Below, in pieces: positions 51,927 to 60,566 of a stretch of 64,000 nt of DNA; the stretch's first letter is position 1; every line of letters begins with the position of its first letter. The translations under genes and the position numbers were made by a program. The notes beneath the pieces are model-generated. The model was not told the DNA's origin, made no database searches, and saw only the letters and a list, made by a program, of their open reading frames with translations. This stretch comes from an uncultured Lachnospiraceae bacterium (GTDB taxonomy: Bacteria > Bacillota > Clostridia > Lachnospirales > Lachnospiraceae), in contig CAMXIK010000019.1 in the NCBI GenBank assembly GCA_947243855.1, positions 1 through 64,000 on the forward strand, in the 5' to 3' direction.

Positions 51927-52324
51927 GACAGGTCCGCCTCCTTCTCCATCGTATTTTCAGTTCTTCTGGCAGCAAGTTCCCGCTCTAAGAGCGTTACATC
52001 TTCATATAATTCGCAATGATTAGATAAATGTTCGTTTGTGGCGGCTTCCAGTCTGGAGAGCACATGGGAAGAGACGGGGGAAGCAAACCACAAAAAGACA
52101 ACGATCAAAAACATTTTCAGGGTGGTAAAGTTCAGACCCGAAAAAATCATCAGGCCAAGCAAACAGGAGCTGATGCCCAGAGTGTCGCCCATAGCGGCGG
52201 CGTGCATTCTGTTCAAAACATATTTAAAGTGAAAAACGCCGAACAATTCCGTAAAAAAGATCACCATTCCAATCACTAAAAAAACACTTCCAATCAGAAA
52301 TCGAATCCATTCAACCGCGTTCAT
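51923..52324 (-). CDS. mnhG: MnhG/MrpG-like antiporter subunit, 133 aa
   Basis: Three membrane helices: FLIGSVFLVIGMVIFFTELFG, then the block FHFKYVLNRMHAAAMGDTLGISSCLLGLMI, and the third helix around FLIVVFLWFASP. This is the PhaG/MnhG signature. ATG 52324 follows GGAGGAAA; a longer frame is possible but lacks a site. It overlaps mnhF by 14 bases. Confidence 0.92.
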   Translation of the reverse strand: MNAVEWIRFLIGSVFLVIGMVIFFTELFGVFHFKYVLNRMHAAAMGDTLGISSCLLGLMIFSGLNFTTLKMFLIVVFLWFASPVSSHVLSRLEAATNEHLSNHCELYEDVTLLERELAARRTENTMEKEADLS

Positions 52325-52643
52325 CCGTATTTCCTCCTTCCCCGTTTTCAAGGCTGTGATGCCGCTCTTCATAAATACCGATATAAACCTTGGAAATCAC
52401 GACCACCGCAAGAAAGCTGATCATGGCGTAGATCAGGCAGATGTCCACCAGATAGCCCTCCTTTAACAGCAATGCCAAAATGGAAATCATGACCATGACC
52501 ATAGTTCCCATCATGTTGACGGCCACCAGCCGGTCAGCCACGCGGGGACCCTTTACGGCGCGGATCAGACAGATCAGCAGCATAACGGAGAGCAGAATTA
52601 ACAGTATGATAAAAAATGGATGATAGAGCGCTTCTTTTCCCAT
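52311..52643 (-). CDS. mnhF: MnhF/MrpF-like antiporter subunit, 110 aa
   Basis: Three helices with RAVKGPRVADRLVAVNMMGT, the MrpF core motif, and DICLIYAMISFLAVVVISKVYIG. It starts one base after mnhE stops. Confidence 0.92.
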   Translation of the reverse strand: MGKEALYHPFFIILLILLSVMLLICLIRAVKGPRVADRLVAVNMMGTMVMVMISILALLLKEGYLVDICLIYAMISFLAVVVISKVYIGIYEERHHSLENGEGGNTDERG

Positions 52644-52644
52644 T

Positions 52645-53106
52645 TTATTCCTCCTCCAATTTTCTTAAAAGATCGACAAACACGGAGGAGGAAATACCCT
52701 CCGCCAGTTCTTTGTCAAGACAGTGCACCGTGTATTCATTGTCTGTCAGGGCCACTGTGATGGTGCCCGGCGTTAACGTAATGGAATTGGCCAATAGTAC
52801 CCGCGCGAGGGTGGAGTGGAGATCTGTCTTAAAGTGGACAACAGCGGGCTCCAATTCATATTCGGCTGAGTAGATCATCCGAAAGACAGTCAGGTTGGCT
52901 TTTAAGATCTCCCAGACCAAAGTTAGGATATATTGAATCAGGAGGGGCGCCTTTTTACATAAAAAAAGGTCGTACCGGGGGCTGTAATTAAAAAATTTAC
53001 AGAAAAACCAGTACATAACCCCTGCGATGACGACTCCGAAAGCAGCAATTTCCAAGGTAAGCTGTCCATTAAAAATAACCCAGATCAGAAAAAAAAGTAT
53101 AAACAT
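52645..53106 (-). CDS. mnhE: MnhE/MrpE-like antiporter subunit, 153 aa
   Basis: Two N-terminal helices, then LIQYILTLVWEILKANLTVFRMI and LANSITLTPGTITVALTDNEYTVHCLD, the MnhE pattern. It is the first gene of the ten-gene minus-strand Mrp-type operon (E, F, G, DUF4040, MbhE-MnhB, C, three D-type, ND5-type), behind a consensus promoter. Together the operon encodes a Na+/H+ antiporter of the outer bilayer used for pH and sodium homeostasis. Confidence 0.92.
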   Translation of the reverse strand: MFILFFLIWVIFNGQLTLEIAAFGVVIAGVMYWFFCKFFNYSPRYDLFLCKKAPLLIQYILTLVWEILKANLTVFRMIYSAEYELEPAVVHFKTDLHSTLARVLLANSITLTPGTITVALTDNEYTVHCLDKELAEGISSSVFVDLLRKLEEE

Positions 53107-53177
53107 TTCTTCACCCCGTTCTTCTGAAATTCTTTTGCGTGTTTCTACCTATTAATAAGGGTTTGTGCAACGTTGAT

Positions 53178-53206
53178 ATTATGTACCCAAAATAAGGAAG
53201 TGTCAA
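53178..53206 (-). promoter_or_regulatory. Consensus promoter of the Mrp operon
   Basis: On the minus strand TTGACA (53206-53201) and CATAAT (53183-53178) are 17 bases apart. The start codon of mnhE (53106) is about 65 bases beyond the expected transcription start. Confidence 0.8.
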
Positions 53207-53345
53207 GGGGGTCTTTCGCTGGCGTGGCGTTTTTGGTACAATATTCGTGATGGCAATGAGCAGTGCGCGGACAGAGGATAACCGAAGAGGGGAGTTTACT
53301 CACCGAAGGTTTTACGAGTGGCGCTGCGGGAATAGAGAGGAAAAC

Positions 53346-54350
53346 ATGAAAAAACGTATGTTACGGGCGGCGGCGTGCCTGCTGTCGCCACTTCTGATAC
53401 TTGGCGGCTGCACAGACGGGCAGGCACAGGAGGAATACAGGCTGGAGGAGAACAATAAGCTGGTGATTTACACCTCCCACAAGGAGGAGGTATACGGACC
53501 CATCGTCAAGGAGTTTGAGGAGCGCACGGGTATCTGGGTCGAGGTGGTTACCGGGGGGACGAACGATCTGTTGGAACGGATTGAGGAAGAAGACGGAAAA
53601 GGTTCGGGGGACGTCATGTTTGGCGGCGGTGTGGACAGTCTGAATGCGTACCGGGATTGCTTTGATCCTTACATCAGCAGTCAAGGAGAGCAGCTTAATG
53701 ACGCCTATGCGTCGGCGGACGGCGTGTATACGGTGTTTTCTAAACTTCCGATTGTAATTGTTTATAACAAAAAGCTGGTGATTTCGGCGGGCACGCCCCG
53801 CAGTTGGCGGGATTTGATTAACAGCCATTGGAAGGGCAATATCGCCTTTGCAGACCCTGACCGGTCGGGAAGCAGTTATACGGCTCTTTTGGCTATGATA
53901 CAAATTCTTTCGGAGGATATGTCTAAGGAGGAAGTGATGGACGCCTTTGTCGCCAATCTGGACGGAGACTTGCTCTCCGGCTCCGGGGAAGTATTGCAGG
54001 AGGTTACCGCTGGCAAAAAACTGATCGGAATTACTCTTGAGGAGACTGTTTTAAAGGAAATAGATCAGAACGCGGATATTGGGATGATTTATCCCAGAGA
54101 GGGGACGGCGTCCGTGCCGGACGGGACGGCCCTTATTAAAAATGCGCCCCATAGGGAAAACGCAGAGCTGTTTATTGAGTTTACGGTAAGCGAGGATGTG
54201 CAGAGATTGTTGGAAGACCAGCTCTATCGCAGGAGTGTGCGTAAGGGCGCGGAGGATGCGGAATTTAAGGAAGTGCACTACGATCTGGATTATTCGGAAC
54301 AGTATCGGGAAGAAATATTGGCGGAGTGGAGGGCGTTGACGAAGCAGTGA
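53346..54350 (+). CDS. Periplasmic-type binding lipoprotein (PgtC/iron-binding-like), 334 aa
   Basis: A lipoprotein signal ends in LILGGC (C22). The mature part begins LVIYTSHKEEVYGPIVKEFEERTGI and continues with GTNDLLERI, GDVMFGGGVDSL, LPIVIVYNKKL and WRDLINSHWKGNIAFADPDRSGSSY, the pattern of class II ferric-type binding proteins and PgtC. It lies at the head of a kinase and response regulator operon and not with the ABC permease, so a sensing role (as PgtC in phosphoglycerate uptake control) is more likely than transport. Its stop overlaps the kinase start (TGATG). Confidence 0.8.
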   Translation: MKKRMLRAAACLLSPLLILGGCTDGQAQEEYRLEENNKLVIYTSHKEEVYGPIVKEFEERTGIWVEVVTGGTNDLLERIEEEDGKGSGDVMFGGGVDSLNAYRDCFDPYISSQGEQLNDAYASADGVYTVFSKLPIVIVYNKKLVISAGTPRSWRDLINSHWKGNIAFADPDRSGSSYTALLAMIQILSEDMSKEEVMDAFVANLDGDLLSGSGEVLQEVTAGKKLIGITLEETVLKEIDQNADIGMIYPREGTASVPDGTALIKNAPHRENAELFIEFTVSEDVQRLLEDQLYRRSVRKGAEDAEFKEVHYDLDYSEQYREEILAEWRALTKQ

Positions 54351-56053
54351 TGAAAGCAGTCATTAGAAAATCCTTCAAAAGAGAATTGTTTTTGTGCTTT
54401 ATTGTGGTGGCGCTGGTTCCGCTTGTGATCACGGGCTGTTTTCTAGTCAGCGTTTTGAAGGCGAGGCTCTCCCGCGATTATGAAGAAAAGACGCAGGAGC
54501 AGATGGTCAGTGTGGAGAATCGGATGACCGGCGTCTTCGATGAAATGGAACAGGTGGCAGAGGAGATCATGTCGGATACGGTGATTGTGGACGGCATTAC
54601 CCAGACGGACAGTTGGTTAAAAAATAAAGCCTATAATAAATTATATGAGAAGACACAGGATCTGCGGGAAGTCGCATGGTTTCACGTATATGACGCGCAG
54701 GGCAGATGCAGCCTTTCCACCTCCCCGCAGGCGGCGGCCGGGGAACTTCCGGCTTACTGGGGCATTTTAAAGGTAGCAAGAACCCACTCGCAGGAAATGA
54801 TTCTGCGGCGGGCGTCATGGGAAGGACAGACCACGGATGGTCTTTGCCTGCAAGGGGCGCGTGCTATTTTGGATGAAGATGAGGAGTGTCTAGGCTTTGT
54901 GGTAGTCGATATGACGGAGACTCACTTTGAGACCATTTTGTCGGGGGCTTACGATGAGCAGAACGGGATTGCCGTGCTGGACAGCTTTTGGGAGGATGTG
55001 TACAGCACTAAGATGGCAAAGGAAGCGGCGCTGGCGCAGACGCTCAGAACCAGACGGATGGCGGGGGAAGACTTGCGGCAGGTTACGGATGGTATTACCT
55101 TTTTTATCGCGCCGATGGAACAGACCGGGCTTTATCTTATACTAGGAAAAGAACCGGTATTCACGCAGGATGTGACCAGTATGACGATCGGTGTGATGAT
55201 GATTATGGCGGTATGTTCTTTACTTTTGTGTATCGTGGCGGCAGGGGTGATGAGTAATTACTTGACTGCTCCGGTCAAAAAACTTTTACGAGCCATGGCC
55301 CGCGTGGAGGGCGGCGATCTGGAAGTACAGATTGAGAGCGGCAGGAAGGACGAGTTTGGGCAGCTCTCCACGAGCTTCGACGGGATGACCAGACAGATCA
55401 AGGAAAACCTTGATTTGCAGATGAGACAGCAGAAGGAGCTGAATGACAGCAATATCGCCATGATGCAGGCCCAGCTAAACCCGCATTTTCTTTATAATAC
55501 GCTTGATACGATTAAATGGGTGGCAAAGGCTCATCATGTGCCGGAGCTGGCTACGCTGGCTTCGGGGTTAGCAAGAATACTGCGCACGAGTATTTCAGAG
55601 GCACAGTTTATTAGTCTGTCAGAGGAAGTGAGTCTGGTGTGCGCCTATATGGACATCCAGAAGATCCGCTTTGACGGAAACTTTTCCTACGACGTGGAAC
55701 TTCCGCTGGAGCTGGAGGAATGTATGGTTCCGAAGATGATTATTCAGCCCATTGTGGAAAATGCGATTATTCACGGCTTGAAGGAGCGGGAGAACGGACA
55801 TATCTTCTTAAATATTTACGAGGAGGAAGAAACGCTTTTCATTGAGGTGTACGACGACGGCTGTGGAATGGATGAGACGATTCTCGGTCTTTTGAAGAAG
55901 CGCAACAGGGAAGAGCTAAAGGGTCACATCGGGTTTTATAACGTGGATACGATTATCAGGCTGCATTACGGGACACAATACGGACTGTACGCCGAGAATC
56001 AGGAACAGGGCGGCGCGCGCGTGCGGATTACCCTGCCGATTATTCGGGAATAG
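54350..56053 (+). CDS. YesM/PgtB-type sensor histidine kinase, 567 aa
   Basis: The start is ATG 54350 in TGATG, coupled to the binding protein. Residues about 15-40 and 280-300 are membrane helices around an extracellular sensor domain. A HAMP domain (about 300-355) is followed by a coiled coil, the phospho-acceptor segment QLNPHFLYNTLDTIKW and an ATPase domain with PIVENAIIHGLK, VYDDGCGM and GHIGFYNV. This is the YesM-type sensor kinase family (HPK7/8). The arrangement binding protein, kinase, AraC-type regulator suggests that the ligand-bound lipoprotein is read by the kinase. Confidence 0.9.
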   Translation: MKAVIRKSFKRELFLCFIVVALVPLVITGCFLVSVLKARLSRDYEEKTQEQMVSVENRMTGVFDEMEQVAEEIMSDTVIVDGITQTDSWLKNKAYNKLYEKTQDLREVAWFHVYDAQGRCSLSTSPQAAAGELPAYWGILKVARTHSQEMILRRASWEGQTTDGLCLQGARAILDEDEECLGFVVVDMTETHFETILSGAYDEQNGIAVLDSFWEDVYSTKMAKEAALAQTLRTRRMAGEDLRQVTDGITFFIAPMEQTGLYLILGKEPVFTQDVTSMTIGVMMIMAVCSLLLCIVAAGVMSNYLTAPVKKLLRAMARVEGGDLEVQIESGRKDEFGQLSTSFDGMTRQIKENLDLQMRQQKELNDSNIAMMQAQLNPHFLYNTLDTIKWVAKAHHVPELATLASGLARILRTSISEAQFISLSEEVSLVCAYMDIQKIRFDGNFSYDVELPLELEECMVPKMIIQPIVENAIIHGLKERENGHIFLNIYEEEETLFIEVYDDGCGMDETILGLLKKRNREELKGHIGFYNVDTIIRLHYGTQYGLYAENQEQGGARVRITLPIIRE

Positions 56054-56086
56054 AGGAAAAAAGCTTAATTGGGAGAGGGCGGACAA

Positions 56087-56911
56087 ATGTTTAAGATATT
56101 GATAGTGGATGATGAGAGCCTTGTGAGAAAAGGCATCGTGATGGAGACGGATTGGGCGTCGCTTGATTGTATGGTGGTGGCGGAGGCCGCAAATGGGGAA
56201 GAAGGGATAGAGGCGGTTCATAAGTATCGGCCGGATCTGGTGATCTGCGATATCCGTATGTCAAAGATGGACGGTATTGAAATGGTCACCGCTCTGCGGG
56301 ATGAAGGGAATGAGACTTATGTGATTTTTTTGACGGCTTACGACGATTTTGCTTACGCCCAGAACGCCGTCAAGCTGGGCGCTTCTGATTACCTTTTGAA
56401 GCCCTTTGAGGATGGGGAGCTGGAAGAGGCCGTTTTGCGGATTAAGAGGAAAGTGGAGGAACGGCAGTCGCAGGGCGGCAGGGAGCATGAGGAGAGCGTG
56501 CTGGCCCATGCCTCTATCCAAAAGGGAGAAAAGAGCAAGTATGTGGCGGAAGCCATGACTTATATTATGGAGCATTATGCGGATGCGGATATTGGCGTCA
56601 GGAAGATTGCGGAATCTTTGGGACTCAGTGAAGGACATCTGAGCCACACCTTCAAGAAGGAGACGGAGTATACGATCAACGCCTACATTACCCGTTATCG
56701 GGTACGCGTGGCCATGAAGCTTTTGCAGAACTGCCGCTATAAGGTGTACGAGGTGGCGGAAATGGTGGGCTATAAAGACATCACCTATTTTTCCACAATC
56801 TTTAAAAAGATCGCCGGGGTGACGCCCTCGGAGTATCAGGATAGAATCGGCGGCGAACCGGAACAGGACAATGCCGGGACGTCTGCGGAGGATGTGGAAT
56901 TGCACATATAA
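56087..56911 (+). CDS. AraC-type response regulator (YesN-like), 274 aa
   Basis: A receiver domain (1-120) begins FKILIVDDESLVRKGI; its phospho-acceptor aspartate is in LVICDIRMSKMDG and the lysine in YLLKPFED. The C-terminal AraC DNA-binding domain (about 165-265) includes VRKIAESLGLSEGHLSHTFKKE and YEVAEMVGYKDITYFSTIFKKI. Together with the kinase it forms the two-component pair. The next gene cluster, an ABC importer, has a promoter whose -35 box is poor, as expected if this protein activates it. A terminator follows. Confidence 0.92.
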   Translation: MFKILIVDDESLVRKGIVMETDWASLDCMVVAEAANGEEGIEAVHKYRPDLVICDIRMSKMDGIEMVTALRDEGNETYVIFLTAYDDFAYAQNAVKLGASDYLLKPFEDGELEEAVLRIKRKVEERQSQGGREHEESVLAHASIQKGEKSKYVAEAMTYIMEHYADADIGVRKIAESLGLSEGHLSHTFKKETEYTINAYITRYRVRVAMKLLQNCRYKVYEVAEMVGYKDITYFSTIFKKIAGVTPSEYQDRIGGEPEQDNAGTSAEDVELHI

Positions 56912-56944
56912 ATAGAAAACGATTTGGTAAAGATAGGTAAAAAA

Positions 56945-56977
56945 TGCCTCGCAGTATATTCTGCAGAGGCGTTTTTT
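56945..56977 (+). terminator. Terminator after the response regulator
   Basis: TGCCTCGCAG and CTGCAGAGGC-type arms (56945-56954 and 56961-56970) pair with small bulges, followed by GTTTTTT. Confidence 0.75.
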
Positions 56978-57021
56978 GTATATTTTCACAGAAATTCCAA
57001 AGAAATAACAGATATGTCCCG

Positions 57022-57050
57022 TTTTTCTTTCGGCAATCTGTTCTTATAAT
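57022..57050 (+). promoter_or_regulatory. Probable activator-dependent promoter of the ABC importer
   Basis: A perfect TATAAT (57045-57050) has only TTTTTC at the -35 position with 17-base spacing. Such promoters usually need an activator; the AraC-type regulator just upstream is the natural candidate. Confidence 0.5.
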
Positions 57051-57144
57051 GGTATCAAGAGTTAAGACAGACGGCGGACAGAGGCAGACGGGTCAGGCTG
57101 AAAGCGTCCGCCCAACAAAAGAAAGTGAGAATAGGAGGATAGCT

Positions 57145-58617
57145 ATGAAAAAGAAAGCATTATCGTTATTATTGGCAAGCTGTATGATCGCTGGAACATT
57201 GGCAGGCTGCGGAGGCGGCGGGGCACAGCAGCAGGCGCCCGCAGCAGAGCAGAGCGCAGACGCGCCGGCAGCAGAAACGGAGACGGCAGCGCCCGCAGCG
57301 GACGCAGGCAGCGACAGCGCACCCGCAGCAGAGGCGGCGCCCGTAGACGAGGCGAATTTGACAGAAACACAGAAGATCATCCGTGAGGCGGAGGGAATGT
57401 CCATGGAGGATCTGGCGAAGAAGGCGATTGAGGAATCCAACGGCGCGACCTTCTACGGCGTAGGTAATTCCAGCCGTGGTAAATCCGCCCTTCCGTTATT
57501 CATTGAATATTTGCAGACCATCGACCCTTCCTACAACATGGAATTTGAATGGCAGCAGCCCAAGAACAATAAGATCTTTGAGCAGTTGACCGCAGACTCC
57601 CTGAAAGATACCGGAACCTTTGCGATGACGCTGATTCAGGACGGTAACCAGATCGAGTCCAAGATGGTACAGACCGGCATTCTCGATACATACATTCCTA
57701 AGGAGTGGGCTGAGGCAAACGGCACCACGCCCGACGCGGTAGACGGGTTCCTTCCGTTACAGACATTGAATAAAGTATTCATGTACAACAATACCGGAAG
57801 CGTAACTTATCAGAACTGCTGGGATTTTGTAGGCGAGGGCGTACATTCCCTGTACATGGATATCGATTCCGAGATCGTCGGCAAGAATTTCCTTTATATG
57901 CTGACAGAGGATAAATATGCGGCATGGCTGAAAGAAGCTTTCAATGCGCTTGACGCTGACAAACAGGCATATTTCCAGCCCACCATTCAGGAAATGGAGT
58001 CCGAGGCGGCTGACCTTGGCCTTGGCGCAGACGGCGCATATGCGCTGGCATGGATTAAGCTTTGGGTAGAGAGCTACAATGCACAGACAGACGACGGCCC
58101 GATCTGTAATACGCTGGTAACGGATTCCGCTACCGATCAGTCCGGCCTTTTGGTATACTCCAAGCTGCGTTCCGTTGAGGAGTCCGCAGGCGTGTCCGTA
58201 AATAACATCAATGTTGCGGCATATCAGGACGGCTATACGGGCATCGGCGGCTACGGCTACTGCCATTACCTGTTTGTGACAGAGAACAGTCCGCTTCCTT
58301 GGACCGCATGCGCATTCATCGCATACATGACCTGTACGGAAGACGGTTTCAGCGCATGGGGCAAGGATATGGGCGGTTATTCTTCCAACCCTGAGGTAGC
58401 GGCGGCGACAGAGGCGACCTATGGCCACAGCAAGGGCGGTTACGACGAAGCTGGCACGTTACAGTTCGAAGCGAAGAACGACAGAGGATATGACTGGTGG
58501 ACCACAGATGGCGAGCTGGTATTGGAAGATCCGGAATACTGCGCATCCGTTTCCTTCACGGTAGGAAGCTGGATCGAGCTTCTGACCAAGTACAGCGAGG
58601 GCGAAGCGGCAGAATAA
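57145..58617 (+). CDS. ABC importer substrate-binding lipoprotein, 490 aa
   Basis: Lipoprotein signal with lipobox GTLAGC (C22), then a low-complexity Ala/Gln/Glu linker (23-75). The mature protein includes FYGVGNSSRGKSALPLF, LTADSLKDTGTFAMTLIQDG and later WTACAFIAYMTCTEDG, consistent with a class II binding protein of the ferric/thiamine/phosphonate-importer group. GGAGGATAG precedes the ATG at 57145. It is followed by a stem-loop, the fused permease and the ATPase, so this is the binding protein of that importer. The substrate is not evident. Confidence 0.8.
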   Translation: MKKKALSLLLASCMIAGTLAGCGGGGAQQQAPAAEQSADAPAAETETAAPAADAGSDSAPAAEAAPVDEANLTETQKIIREAEGMSMEDLAKKAIEESNGATFYGVGNSSRGKSALPLFIEYLQTIDPSYNMEFEWQQPKNNKIFEQLTADSLKDTGTFAMTLIQDGNQIESKMVQTGILDTYIPKEWAEANGTTPDAVDGFLPLQTLNKVFMYNNTGSVTYQNCWDFVGEGVHSLYMDIDSEIVGKNFLYMLTEDKYAAWLKEAFNALDADKQAYFQPTIQEMESEAADLGLGADGAYALAWIKLWVESYNAQTDDGPICNTLVTDSATDQSGLLVYSKLRSVEESAGVSVNNINVAAYQDGYTGIGGYGYCHYLFVTENSPLPWTACAFIAYMTCTEDGFSAWGKDMGGYSSNPEVAAATEATYGHSKGGYDEAGTLQFEAKNDRGYDWWTTDGELVLEDPEYCASVSFTVGSWIELLTKYSEGEAAE

Positions 58618-58661
58618 GACGAAACGGGAAAACGGGTTACACGTTAACGCAAGAACAACTT

Positions 58662-58694
58662 GGAAGTGGCATGAAATATGCCACTTCCATTTTA
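58662..58694 (+). terminator. Stem-loop between binding protein and permease
   Basis: GGAAGTGGCAT (58662-58672) pairs with ATGCCACTTCC (58678-58688), a perfect 11-base stem with loop GAAAT and ATTTT after it. It may stop part of the transcription so that the binding protein is made in excess of the permease, as is common in ABC operons. Confidence 0.7.
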
Positions 58695-58741
58695 AAAAAG
58701 AGAGATATGATAGTAGAGCTTAAGGTCTTAAGGAGAAGCTT

Positions 58742-60565
58742 ATGGGAGAGAAGACAAAGACAAAATCTTCAGTGATTTATCTGAATAAAATTAAGACGTA
58801 TTTTTCAAAGCCCCAGAACATTATCCTGCTTCTGTTTGGCATCACGGCTACCTTTGGAACGGTGGCGCCGATTGTTGCCATTGTCAAAGATACCTTCAAG
58901 ATTCATCCGGGTACGATTGACGCCCATTTGACAGGCAGGGCGACGGGCTATTCCACGGCAAACTATGTGGATTTGTTTACCAGCAGATTGGCAAAAAGCA
59001 ATCTTTGGACGCCGATGTTGAACACCGTACTGCTGGCGGTATTTACCTGTTTGATTTCGATTGTATTCGGCGGATTATTTGCATTTTTGATCACGAGAAC
59101 AAACTTAAAATTTAAAAAATATTTAAGTTCAATCTTTATATTTCCGTACATCATGCCCCAGTGGACGCTGGCGGTAGTCTGGCAGAACCTTTTTAACAGC
59201 AATGCGGTGACGGGAACTTCAAACGGCCTGCTCGTTTCCCTCTTCGGGTTGACGGCGCCGAAATGGTGGTGTATGGGGCTTCTGCCCTGTGCGGTGGTGC
59301 TGGGTCTGCACTACGCCCCCTTCGCCTATATTATGATCGGCGGCATCTTCCGCAACATGGACGCCAATCTGGAAGAGGCGGCGACCATTCTGGATACGCC
59401 CAAGTGGAAGATCATGACAAGAGTGACGCTGCCCATGGTAAAACCGGCGATCCTTTCCACCATCCTTCTGGTATTCGGAAGCGCGATGGGAAGCTATCCC
59501 GTACCGCATTATTTGGGGCTTACCACACTTTCTACAAAGTATGTGTCCATGAATTCTAAGTACACGGGCGAAGCAAGCATACTGGCAATTATCATGATGA
59601 TCTTCGGTATCATGATTCTGGGACTCAACCAGATGAGCTTAAAGAGCCGCAAGAGCTATACCACTGTAACCGGTAAATCCGGACAGATTTCCAAGATCAA
59701 TCTTGGTAAGGTTGGAAAATATGTGATCGGCATTGTGCTGATTCTGGTGACGTTCTTTACCAGTATTTTCCCGATTATCTCCTTTGCGATTGAAACCTTC
59801 CTGCCTAATCCGGGAGATTACAGTTTCCTGTATACGGGAGATATGAACAACCTAACGACCAAGTGGTGGGTAACCCGCGATAACAACGCGGGAGCGCTGT
59901 ATGGCCAGCCGGGTATCCTGTTCAATAAGACGATATGGCACGCTTTCGGCGGCACCCTGTTAGTGGCGGTATGCTGTGCGCTGGTAGCGGGAACGATCGG
60001 TACGCTGATCGGCTACGCCGTATCCAAAAACAGAAGAAGCAAGTGGGCAAACTACGTGAACAATATGGCATTCCTGCCGTATCTGATGCCCTCTTTGGCA
60101 GTGGGAGCAGCGTTTTTCATCCTGTTCTCCAATGAGAAAATCAACCTCTTTAATACCTATGCGCTGCTGATTATAGCAGGTACGGTGAAATACATTCCTT
60201 TCGCCAGCAGGGCGGCGCTCAATTCCATGCTGCAGTTGTCGGGGGAGATTGAGGAGGCGGCGATTATACAGGATCTTTCATGGTTCAAGCGGATGTTCCG
60301 GATTATCATTCCGATCCAGAAGTCGTCCATCATCAGCGGTTACATGCTTCCGTTTATGACATGTTTAAGAGAGCTGTCGCTGTTTTTGCTTCTCTGTACG
60401 CAGGGATTCATTTTATCGACCACGTTGGATTATTTTGACGAAATGGGATTGTACGCATTTTCCAGCGCCATCAACCTGATCCTGATCGTGGCGATCCTGA
60501 TCTTTAATACATTGGTGAATAAGATAACGGGCGCGAGCCTTGATGAAGGAATTGGAGGTAAATAA
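58742..60565 (+). CDS. Fused double ABC permease (FbpB/ThiP-like), 607 aa
   Basis: About twelve membrane helices in two homologous halves. Each half carries the EAA loop: NLEEAATILDTPKWKIMTRVTLP in the first and EIEEAAIIQDLSWFKRMFRIIIP in the second. Fusion of the two permease units is typical of FbpB, ThiP and related importers. Ribosome site AGGAG precedes the ATG at 58742. It ends two bases before the ATPase start. It forms the membrane channel of the importer. Confidence 0.9.
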   Translation: MGEKTKTKSSVIYLNKIKTYFSKPQNIILLLFGITATFGTVAPIVAIVKDTFKIHPGTIDAHLTGRATGYSTANYVDLFTSRLAKSNLWTPMLNTVLLAVFTCLISIVFGGLFAFLITRTNLKFKKYLSSIFIFPYIMPQWTLAVVWQNLFNSNAVTGTSNGLLVSLFGLTAPKWWCMGLLPCAVVLGLHYAPFAYIMIGGIFRNMDANLEEAATILDTPKWKIMTRVTLPMVKPAILSTILLVFGSAMGSYPVPHYLGLTTLSTKYVSMNSKYTGEASILAIIMMIFGIMILGLNQMSLKSRKSYTTVTGKSGQISKINLGKVGKYVIGIVLILVTFFTSIFPIISFAIETFLPNPGDYSFLYTGDMNNLTTKWWVTRDNNAGALYGQPGILFNKTIWHAFGGTLLVAVCCALVAGTIGTLIGYAVSKNRRSKWANYVNNMAFLPYLMPSLAVGAAFFILFSNEKINLFNTYALLIIAGTVKYIPFASRAALNSMLQLSGEIEEAAIIQDLSWFKRMFRIIIPIQKSSIISGYMLPFMTCLRELSLFLLLCTQGFILSTTLDYFDEMGLYAFSSAINLILIVAILIFNTLVNKITGASLDEGIGGK

Positions 60566-60566
60566 T

